Below are positions 1-5,399 of a stretch of DNA of 6,301 nucleotides, piece after piece (positions within the stretch are counted from its first letter, which is position 1; every line of letters starts with the position of its first letter). The notes under the pieces are model-generated. The model was not told where the DNA came from. It was given only the letters and a program-made list of their open reading frames with translations, and ran no database searches. The position numbers and the translations under genes were made by a program. Origin of the DNA: Nitrososphaerota archaeon (GTDB taxonomy: Archaea; Thermoproteota; Nitrososphaeria; Nitrososphaerales; Nitrosopumilaceae); contig JAUXKJ010000026.1 of assembly GCA_030624325.1 (NCBI GenBank), positions 1 through 6,301 on the forward strand. Reading direction: 5' to 3'.

Positions 1-227
1 AAATCAATTTCTTCATTGGTTGTAACGTGTGTCTCAAATGGTTTTTTTGTATTAAAAATCCTACATGCAGCAATTTGTTTTGCATCAGAATCATTAGCAC
101 TTGAAAAAATATTTTTTCTTATTTCAACTTTGATTCCAAAAGTGTCCTCGATGAATTTACCTAGTCTAGTAATTTTTAATTCAGGAACGGATGGTTCATC
201 ATAAAGAAAAATTTTAGAAATTTTCAA
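1..227 (-). CDS. Conserved hypothetical protein, N-terminal part (3' end outside window)
   Basis: An open frame on the minus strand runs from a TTG at 227 to the left edge, giving 75 complete codons with no stop. The product begins MKISKIFLYDEPSVPEL and continues as a mixed alpha/beta sequence (a KFIEDTFGIKVEIRK stretch at about 24-38, then AKQIAACRIF at 49-58). Codon use looks normal, so I take it as a real gene. TTG 227 is the only usual start codon after the in-frame TAA that ends thi4, 15 bases upstream, so the two genes are probably cotranscribed. No Shine-Dalgarno is visible before it. The start resembles what I remember of a small thaumarchaeal family labelled putative metallopeptidase (DUF6775), but no HExxH-type motif lies in the visible part, so that name is only a guess. 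Coding is fairly sure; function is unknown. Confidence 0.72.
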   Translation of the reverse strand, partial: MKISKIFLYDEPSVPELKITRLGKFIEDTFGIKVEIRKNIFSSANDSDAKQIAACRIFNTKKPFETHVTTNEEID

Positions 228-242
228 AAAACAAATCGAATC

Positions 243-1085
243 TTATGTTCCTAATTCTTTGATTTTTGCAGCGGTGACTTCTGCAGCCTTTTTTCCTGAA
301 AATAACATAGAGCCAAAGGTCGGTCCCATACGAGCCAAGCCATGCGTTTCAGTAACTGACATTCCTGCTATCACTAAACCTGGGAAAATTTCGCCAGTTT
401 TTTCAACAACATGTTCTTCACCGTTTTCAACCCACATTGGATTCATTCCCTTCCATTCTACTAGATTTCTATCAACTAGTCGTTTTACTGCAACAGAATC
501 GTGTCCAGATGCATCAATTACCATTTTTGATTCAAAAGCAATTGGGTCAACGCATGTAATGTTACGCGGTAATGCAGAGACTGGCATCCAATTAACTACC
601 ACCCCAGATACTCTACCTTTTTTTAAAACCAGATCATCAAATTTAGTTAAATTTAGAAACTTTACTCCAGAATCGCATGCTCCTGCAATTAATTTTGATA
701 CCGCATGAGGCCCTGGAGTAAGATACAATCCTTCACTGACTTTTTTATACGGAATACCAAGCTCATCCCAAATTTTTTGTGCGGGTTCTCTAACTGTTAC
801 AGGATTCATCATATAACCACCTAACCAATATCCACCACCAAGGTAGTTGTTTTGTTCAACAATCAAAACTTTGAAACCCATTGTAGAAAGCTCTCTCCCT
901 GCAGTTAATCCAGCAGGGCCTGCTCCAATAATTATAACGTCAGATTCGGCCCTATCTATTAAAACAGAGTGAAATTCATCGGCAATTGCTTTTGTAATTT
1001 CAACTTCTCTTACATCAGCAAAAATTTTGTTTGGCCTTTCTTGATTAACTGATTCTTGCATACTACGATAAATTCTAAAACCCAT
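243..1085 (-). CDS. thi4: Thi4-family thiamine thiazole synthase (Cys-type)
   Basis: Thi4 makes the ADP-thiazole precursor of thiamine from NAD and glycine in the cytosol. The 280-residue product has the family plan. The FAD/NAD-binding motif GAGPAG is at 54-59, preceded by the hydrophobic strand DVIIIG. A glycine-rich YLGGGYWLGG segment is at 81-90, a GHD motif at 194-196, and the C-terminal RMGPTFGSM signature at 252-260. In ITCVDP (176-181), Cys178 sits where yeast Thi4 has its sulfur-donating cysteine (CMDP) and where methanogen enzymes have His (HVDP). This suggests self-sacrificing sulfur donation rather than sulfide-dependent turnover. Archaeal members are often mislabelled ribose-1,5-bisphosphate isomerase. 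The start is uncertain: Met1 at 1085, or Met9 at 1061 (MQESVNQERP), which fits the TATA position with a short leader. It follows the zinc-ribbon gene by 51 bases and precedes the partial gene by 15. Confidence 0.93.
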   Translation of the reverse strand: MGFRIYRSMQESVNQERPNKIFADVREVEITKAIADEFHSVLIDRAESDVIIIGAGPAGLTAGRELSTMGFKVLIVEQNNYLGGGYWLGGYMMNPVTVREPAQKIWDELGIPYKKVSEGLYLTPGPHAVSKLIAGACDSGVKFLNLTKFDDLVLKKGRVSGVVVNWMPVSALPRNITCVDPIAFESKMVIDASGHDSVAVKRLVDRNLVEWKGMNPMWVENGEEHVVEKTGEIFPGLVIAGMSVTETHGLARMGPTFGSMLFSGKKAAEVTAAKIKELGT

Positions 1086-1103
1086 TAATAGTTTCCTAAG
1101 AAT

Positions 1104-1111
1104 GGATATAA
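1104..1111 (-). promoter_or_regulatory. TATA-like element of thi4
   Basis: Read on the minus strand this is TTATATCC, the best TATA match in the 51-base gap before thi4. Its centre is about 22 bases from the ATG at 1085 and about 46 from the ATG at 1061. A start site 25-27 bases downstream would fall at about 1081-1083, which fits the Met9 start with a 20-base leader slightly better than the longer start. It suggests thi4 can be transcribed apart from the zinc-ribbon gene. Position and composition are the only evidence. Confidence 0.4.
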
Positions 1112-1121
1112 TTTCAGAAAT

Positions 1122-1147
1122 TTATCTTTGAAAAAATTATCTTTGAA
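1122..1147. repeat. Perfect 11-base direct repeat upstream of thi4
   Basis: TTATCTTTGAA occurs at 1122-1132 and again at 1137-1147, separated by AAAA (15-base period). The second copy contains the last codons and the stop of the zinc-ribbon gene. The first lies just upstream of the thi4 TATA element. It may be a small local duplication or a paired binding site for a regulator. Confidence 0.5.
1131..1136 (-). terminator. Oligo-T terminator after the zinc-ribbon gene
   Basis: On the minus strand a run of six T follows directly after the TAA stop of the zinc-ribbon gene. Archaeal RNA polymerase can terminate at such U-tracts without a hairpin. The run is short, so readthrough into thi4 is likely to some degree. 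Confidence 0.35.
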
Positions 1148-1343
1148 TGTCTCTTTTTATCTGAGAAATTTTAATTTGTTTTAGTTCTTCATCATGAATA
1201 ATTTTTAGACAATTGGAACAGACTCTATCCATTTCTCCCATGCCTGTTGGAGGGGTCAGGCCCATTATATTGAATCTTGATCTAGATGTTTTCAAACTTG
1301 AAATTTCAAATTCTTTGTTGCAAACATAACATGACTTTGCCAT
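1137..1343 (-). CDS. Small zinc-ribbon protein (CxxC...CxxC)
   Basis: The 68-residue product has two CxxC knuckles, CYVC at 5-8 and CSNC at 42-45, separated by 33 residues. This is the usual layout of a single four-cysteine zinc site in small ribbon proteins. The loop between them is basic then glycine/proline rich (SRSRF at 20-24; GLTPPTGMGEM at 28-38). The C-terminal 23 residues are predicted helical and lysine/arginine rich (IIHDEELKQIKISQIKRDIQR), suiting nucleic-acid or protein contact. There is no signal peptide or membrane segment. The ATG at 1343 is well supported, because a TATA-like box lies 27 bases upstream and makes the message leaderless. Small zinc ribbons of this kind are common in archaea and mostly uncharacterised. 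Its target cannot be read from the sequence. Confidence 0.85.
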   Translation of the reverse strand: MAKSCYVCNKEFEISSLKTSRSRFNIMGLTPPTGMGEMDRVCSNCLKIIHDEELKQIKISQIKRDIQR

Positions 1344-1365
1344 ACCATTTTAACGAAAAAAAAGC

Positions 1366-1376
1366 AATTAAAAAAT
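1366..1376 (-). promoter_or_regulatory. TATA box of the zinc-ribbon gene
   Basis: The minus-strand sequence TTTTTTAATTG is centred near 1371, about 27 bases before the ATG at 1343. This is the expected archaeal TATA-to-start distance, so transcription would begin at or next to the start codon (leaderless message). Confidence 0.5.
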
Positions 1377-1543
1377 TTGACTAACAACTTGTAACAATCC
1401 ACTATCAAAAAATTAGGTTCTACTAATCAAATTTTGGTATTAATTCAAGTTTCAAAACTTTAGAAAACTAATCTACTCTTGTTTCATCGGCAATTTTTGG
1501 TAAGAAATTTCTTTATTGTGACTAAAATTCCCCCTCTCAAAAA

Positions 1544-1550
1544 TTTATAT
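1544..1550 (+). promoter_or_regulatory. TATA box of the reductase-sulfurtransferase operon
   Basis: TTTATAT is preceded by a purine-rich AAAAA that could serve as BRE. Its centre at 1547 predicts a transcription start near 1573, 2-3 bases before the TTG start at 1576. The agreement supports both the promoter and the unusual start codon. Confidence 0.62.
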
Positions 1551-1553
1551 CCA

Positions 1554-1577
1554 AATTCGCGGAAGTTGAATCGAATT
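1554..1577. promoter_or_regulatory. Inverted repeat over the predicted transcription start (possible operator)
   Basis: AATTCG at 1554-1559 and CGAATT at 1572-1577 form perfect 6-base arms around 12 bases. The element begins right after the TATA box and covers the predicted start site and the first bases of the reductase gene. A bound regulator here would block archaeal initiation. Six-base arms in AT-rich DNA can occur by chance. Confidence 0.3.
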
Positions 1578-3384
1578 GACGGCAACTAATCTTAAACAAT
1601 CTAGTCCTGATTCTAAATTGCCTAGAGAAAACTGGGCAAGAATGGAAGAAGCAGAGAATTTTGCAAAAAATGTAAAACTTTACCGTCAAGGAAAAATTGA
1701 CCATGCCAATTTCAGACGATTTAGGCTTCAACATGGAGCTTATGGAACTAGAATGACTGATGATTATGCAATGGTAAGAATAAAACTTCCTGCAGGTGAA
1801 ATTTATCCCAATCAACTAGAAAAAATTTCTCAACTCAGCGAAACATTCTCTATTGGAAGCGCCCATATCTCTACAAGACAAAACATTCAGCTGCACTGGG
1901 TCGTTCTTGAAGATGTTTCAGAAATAATGCGCGGCTTGGCCGAAGTTGGTCTGACCTCAAGAGAAGCTTGTGGGAATACTGTTAGAACTATAATGTGTAG
2001 TCCTCTTGCTGGCGTCTGTCATGATGAAGTGTTTGATCCAACCCCATATGCAATTGCTACTACAAAGTTTCTTCTAAGAAACCCATTAAACCAAAACCTT
2101 CCAAGGAAATTCAAATTCAATTTTACATGCTGTGAAAAACACGGAATGGCAAGAATTGTTGATGTAGGTTTGATTCCACAAAAGAGAGATCTTGACGGAA
2201 AGACTCAACGTGGTTTCAAAGTATTTCTAGGAGGCGGTCTTGGAAACAAATCTTTTGTTGCACACCAGCTTGAAGATTTTACTCCAGAAGATGATCTACT
2301 ATACACCTCTATTGCAGTTCTTCGAATATTTGATAGAATGGGAAACAGAAAAAACATGGCAAGAAACCGAATGCGATATTTAGTTGATGAAATGGGTTGG
2401 GAAAAATTCCAAAACTTGGTTCTAAAAGAAAGATCAATTGTTAGGGCAACCCAATCAGTTATTGTCAAACTTGACGTTGATGACACTCCTCAAGAAATTA
2501 AACGACCAATTTCAGTATCAGATACTGATGGAAAACCAACTCCCGAGGGATTTTCTAATTGGTTCAAAACAACTACCTACAAGCAAAAACAGGATGGATA
2601 CTGTTCAGTGTTCATTACATTAGAAGCCGGAGATGTAACAGCTAACCAACTCAAAGCTCTAGCTGAAATTTGTCGAGAATTTTCTGCTGAAGGCTTTGCA
2701 AGAAATGGATTTTCACAAGACATTGTATTTAGATGGGTAAGCGAAGATGACCTGCCTAGAATGTATGCAAAACTATTGCAAGTTGGCTTGGCAAATCCAG
2801 GCTCACTTACCATGGCCTCTCCAGTTGGATGTTCAGGCACAACTTCGTGTAATTTGGCCTTGACAAACTCTCATAGGCTAGCAAAAGAAATTCAAAGAAA
2901 GTTTCTAGATCTCAAACTAAACGAAGATGATGACCTCAGAGATGCAACAATCAAGATTAGTGGTTGTCCGAACTCTTGTGGCCAACACGAGATTGCAACC
3001 ATCGGATTTTACGGTGGAGGAGGTAGAGTTGGCAAGGACATGTACCCAAATTACACTATGTCACTTGGCGGTAGAGCCGATGGAGATGCTATGTTAGGAG
3101 TCAACTGTATGCGAGTTCCTGTAAAGCGAATAATTCCTGTTATTTTAAAAATAATTGAATTATTCAAGAAAAATAAACATCCAAATGATTCTTTTTCATC
3201 TTGGATCGATAGAATCGTCAAAGGAAACGAAAACTCTCAAATAAAATCAGTAAATGATTTCAAAAAAGAATTATCTCCTCTAGTGGTTCCTCCATCCAAA
3301 GAACAAGAAAAGGATTTCTATACCGATTATGGTGAAGATACAGGTTATCATGCCATGACTGGAAAAGGTGAGTGCGCTGCTTGA
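1576..3384 (+). CDS. Siroheme/[4Fe-4S] sulfite (or nitrite) reductase, ferredoxin type
   Basis: This cytosolic enzyme carries out the six-electron reduction of sulfite to sulfide (or nitrite to ammonia). The 602 residues show the duplicated family plan: ferredoxin-like half-domain and catalytic half at about 50-300, then the same order at about 325-535. The [4Fe-4S]/siroheme cysteines are C419 and C425 (CSGTTSC) and C464 and C468 (GCPNSCG). Likely siroheme and substrate residues are R101 (STRQNIQLHW), R137 (NTVRTIMCSPLAG), K178 and K180 (LPRKFKF). Y64 (DDYAMVRIK) and C132 (EACGNTVR) match the Tyr-Cys pair of Mycobacterium NirA, a sulfite reductase, so I favour sulfite. The downstream sulfurtransferase agrees. 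A 65-residue C-terminal extension ends in GKGECAA. TTG 1576 is chosen as start because the TATA box predicts transcription from about 1573, giving a nearly leaderless message. Confidence 0.93.
   Translation: MTATNLKQSSPDSKLPRENWARMEEAENFAKNVKLYRQGKIDHANFRRFRLQHGAYGTRMTDDYAMVRIKLPAGEIYPNQLEKISQLSETFSIGSAHISTRQNIQLHWVVLEDVSEIMRGLAEVGLTSREACGNTVRTIMCSPLAGVCHDEVFDPTPYAIATTKFLLRNPLNQNLPRKFKFNFTCCEKHGMARIVDVGLIPQKRDLDGKTQRGFKVFLGGGLGNKSFVAHQLEDFTPEDDLLYTSIAVLRIFDRMGNRKNMARNRMRYLVDEMGWEKFQNLVLKERSIVRATQSVIVKLDVDDTPQEIKRPISVSDTDGKPTPEGFSNWFKTTTYKQKQDGYCSVFITLEAGDVTANQLKALAEICREFSAEGFARNGFSQDIVFRWVSEDDLPRMYAKLLQVGLANPGSLTMASPVGCSGTTSCNLALTNSHRLAKEIQRKFLDLKLNEDDDLRDATIKISGCPNSCGQHEIATIGFYGGGGRVGKDMYPNYTMSLGGRADGDAMLGVNCMRVPVKRIIPVILKIIELFKKNKHPNDSFSSWIDRIVKGNENSQIKSVNDFKKELSPLVVPPSKEQEKDFYTDYGEDTGYHAMTGKGECAA
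3367..3371 (+). promoter_or_regulatory. Ribosome-binding site that sets the sulfurtransferase start
   Basis: GGTGA complements the 3' end of archaeal 16S rRNA and lies inside the last codons of the reductase gene, 9 bases before TTG 3381. It rules out the GTG at 3372, which touches it, and points to the TTG that overlaps the reductase stop (TTGA). It is the only clear Shine-Dalgarno seen in the window, as expected for an internal operon gene. Confidence 0.65.
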
Positions 3385-4184
3385 GCAAAGAAAAAACACT
3401 ACATCCCACTGTAGAGGCAGATTCACTTCGTTCTGAGCTGCGCGATAAAAGCGTTAGAGTAATTGACGTAAGAAAAGAAGAAGATTATAAGAAAAGCCAC
3501 ATTCCGACCTCGGTGAATCTTCCTCTTGCTAATTTGTTATCTGATGATTCCCCTGAAAGGGTAGTCAAGCTAGTACAATCATTTGGAATAGACGATGAAA
3601 CTCCTGTAGTGGTATATGATGATACATTTGGGGCTCTCGCATCAAGGGTTGCTTGGACCTTCCAATATTTGGGTCATAGCGATGTTTCCCTTCTTGATGT
3701 TACATATGGACAATGGAACTCGCTTGGTCTTGAAACCGACGACAAAATACCTTCGTATGACTCCAAAAATCATTCCGTAAATTTACATCCAGAAATTATG
3801 GCAACAGCTGACTATCTTGAAAAAGCCAAAACAAAAGAAAATGTTGTTCTATTAGATAACAGAGAGCGATTAAATTTCTTAGAACAACATATTCCAGGAG
3901 CAATTAACATTCCGTATAGAAGTCTTGGTTCTGAAGATAGAATCCTAAAAACTAAAACTGAAATGAAAAGATTAATTGAAAACAGAGGAATTTCTCCTGA
4001 CGCTGAAATTATAACTTACTGTGGAAGTGTTGGTACACTTTCAGGCTTGGCATACTATGCATTAAAATCTGTCAACATGCCAAACGTAAAGTTGTATGTT
4101 CGTTCATTCAAAGAATGGAAGACTCTAAAAAAACCAATTGAAAAACAACAAAACGCAACCTATTGGGATCTTTCTGCAGAATAA
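3381..4184 (+). CDS. Tandem-rhodanese sulfurtransferase (thiosulfate/3-mercaptopyruvate type)
   Basis: This enzyme moves sulfane sulfur through a cysteine persulfide. From TTG 3381 the product has 267 residues, normal for two-domain rhodaneses. Domain 1 (about 14-118) has the VIDVRKEEDYKKSHIP entry motif, but Asp-Asp (80-81, VYDDTFG) where a catalytic Cys would be, so it is the usual inactive half. Domain 2 (about 143-255) repeats the motif (LLDNRERLNFLEQHIPGA) and carries Cys214 in the loop CGSVGT, followed by the SFKEW element. The loop resembles the mercaptopyruvate form CGSGVT but has Gly and Val swapped, so the substrate is unclear. There is no signal peptide; it should be cytosolic. The gene overlaps the reductase by 4 bases (TTGA) with GGTGA in front, so it is translationally coupled. 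A role in handling sulfur from the reductase or feeding biosynthesis is inferred. Confidence 0.9.
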   Translation: MSKEKTLHPTVEADSLRSELRDKSVRVIDVRKEEDYKKSHIPTSVNLPLANLLSDDSPERVVKLVQSFGIDDETPVVVYDDTFGALASRVAWTFQYLGHSDVSLLDVTYGQWNSLGLETDDKIPSYDSKNHSVNLHPEIMATADYLEKAKTKENVVLLDNRERLNFLEQHIPGAINIPYRSLGSEDRILKTKTEMKRLIENRGISPDAEIITYCGSVGTLSGLAYYALKSVNMPNVKLYVRSFKEWKTLKKPIEKQQNATYWDLSAE

Positions 4185-4187
4185 AAT

Positions 4188-5288
4188 TTAGTTTTGCGCA
4201 ATTTCATTTCTTATCTTTTGAGTAACAATAGCTTCAATATTATCAAATAGGTCATTCATTTTTTGTTTATTTTCTTGCAAATAAATCAGTCCTCTGTCTT
4301 TTAGTCTAATTTTCCATAATCTAATTTCTCTGTGTTCTTCGAAAAACTGATCTATCATTTGCTGTCCGTATTGGTTAGGATCAATGAATGTATCAAAATT
4401 TTCAATTGTTTTTTCTACATCTTCTTCTTCGAAAGATGATTTTACAGCTTGAATTGCTTCACTTAGTCCTTTGAGACTCTTAAGAGCAACTGGCAATCTT
4501 TTCTTACTAGTCCCCAAGAACCTTTTCTTTTCTACGCCAACTTTTTCAGCCATTTCTGGAACAAGATCATATGTTGCCACCTTGGTGAATCCTTTCCTTG
4601 TTTCGTGTTTTACAATTAGTCCTTTTTCCAAAAGTTTGTCAAGAGCTAGGAGAGCTTTATTTTTATCAATAAATGTCGTCCAAACAATTGAACCGATTGT
4701 ATGGTAACCTTGTCTTATGGATTCTATCACAACTACTTCTTCAATTCGTTTGAAACCTTCTTCAGCTCTTACATTTACAAAGTCTAAGTCTTTTATTGCC
4801 TTTCTCGCATTCTTTACATCAATTTCAATTGATCGCTTTAGTGCTTCCAATGACTCAGGTATTTGGCTCAATAATGAAAGGAAACATGATTTGTTATACC
4901 AGGCCATTCCAAACGTTGGTTCTGATTCAATTGCCTTTTCCACAGAATCAAGTGCTTTAGAATAATTTTTTTGTTCATAGTGTACAAGTGCTTTTAAATT
5001 CCAAGTTTCTGCATTTGTAACGTCGATATCTAAAATCTTATCATAGACTTTTAATGCATCACTATAATCCTCAAGATGGAATCTGGAATAACCTAATTTT
5101 AAAAGTGCTTCAACATTATCAGGATCAATTCTTAAAACTTGCTCAAAAGCTCTAGCAGCATCATCAAGTCTTTCATCAGCCATTAAATTGATTCCTTTTT
5201 TGAAAAGCTTTTTCTTGTTGTAATCTGCATCAACTAGGCTGGTATTTTCTTCTTTCTTTTCTGACTTTTTTCGAAACGGCCTTTTCAT
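4188..5288 (-). CDS. TPR protein with C-terminal winged-helix-like domain
   Basis: The 366-residue product starts with a very basic tail (MKRPFRKKSEKKEE). About four tetratricopeptide repeats follow, at roughly 25-58, 59-92, 93-126 and 127-160, with the expected alternating residues (LGYSRFHLEDYSDALKVYDK; WNLKALVHYEQKNYSKALD). Residues about 183-247 look like a winged helix: helices around VVVIESIRQGYHTIGSIV and ALLALDKLLEKGLIV, then a KHETRKGFTKVATYDL beta wing. The last 115 residues are charged and helical, with no recognised domain. There is no signal peptide or membrane span. TPRs bind proteins, so this may be a scaffold or regulator that contacts DNA or RNA; the partner is unknown. ATG 5288 is preferred over TTG 5297 because the TATA box at 5314-5321 places transcription start near 5292. 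It ends 3 bases from the sulfurtransferase stop, so the transcripts converge and probably overlap. Confidence 0.85.
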   Translation of the reverse strand: MKRPFRKKSEKKEENTSLVDADYNKKKLFKKGINLMADERLDDAARAFEQVLRIDPDNVEALLKLGYSRFHLEDYSDALKVYDKILDIDVTNAETWNLKALVHYEQKNYSKALDSVEKAIESEPTFGMAWYNKSCFLSLLSQIPESLEALKRSIEIDVKNARKAIKDLDFVNVRAEEGFKRIEEVVVIESIRQGYHTIGSIVWTTFIDKNKALLALDKLLEKGLIVKHETRKGFTKVATYDLVPEMAEKVGVEKKRFLGTSKKRLPVALKSLKGLSEAIQAVKSSFEEEDVEKTIENFDTFIDPNQYGQQMIDQFFEEHREIRLWKIRLKDRGLIYLQENKQKMNDLFDNIEAIVTQKIRNEIAQN

Positions 5289-5313
5289 TAATCTCAAAAG
5301 GGTAACTAATCTA

Positions 5314-5321
5314 GATAAATA
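5314..5321 (-). promoter_or_regulatory. TATA box of the TPR gene
   Basis: The minus strand reads TATTTATC, centred about 30 bases before ATG 5288, which predicts a leader of about 4 bases. It overlaps the 8-base palindrome ATCTAGAT (5309-5316). The same AT-rich patch could also serve the divergent collagen-like gene if that gene begins at TTG 5361. Confidence 0.5.
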
Positions 5322-5399
5322 CTATTCCTATTTTCCTAAATTCCGTGCCTAATTTTCACTTTGAAAATACAAAAATACTTCATAATTACATCATCGGTA

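Noticed and set aside
16..204. Plus-strand frame of 62 codons at the left edge
   Set aside because: The minus strand gives a better protein-like sequence over the same bases and continues past the window edge.
259..708. Plus-strand frame of 149 codons inside thi4
   Set aside because: Antisense to a clear Thi4 with all family motifs; its translation has no recognisable features.
1344..1575. A small RNA or extra gene in the 232-base gap
   Set aside because: No convincing hairpin, tRNA-like fold or protein-like frame was seen; the DNA is AT-rich with divergent promoters only. The near-repeat ATTTTGGTA/ATTTTTGGTA (1431 and 1493) is too weak to call.
3372..3380. GTG at 3372 as sulfurtransferase start
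   Set aside because: It abuts the GGTGA ribosome-binding site, leaving no spacing; TTG 3381 is correctly spaced and overlaps the upstream stop.
5309..5316. Palindrome ATCTAGAT near the TPR promoter as an operator
   Set aside because: Eight AT-rich bases overlapping a TATA box are expected by chance, and no second copy was seen.
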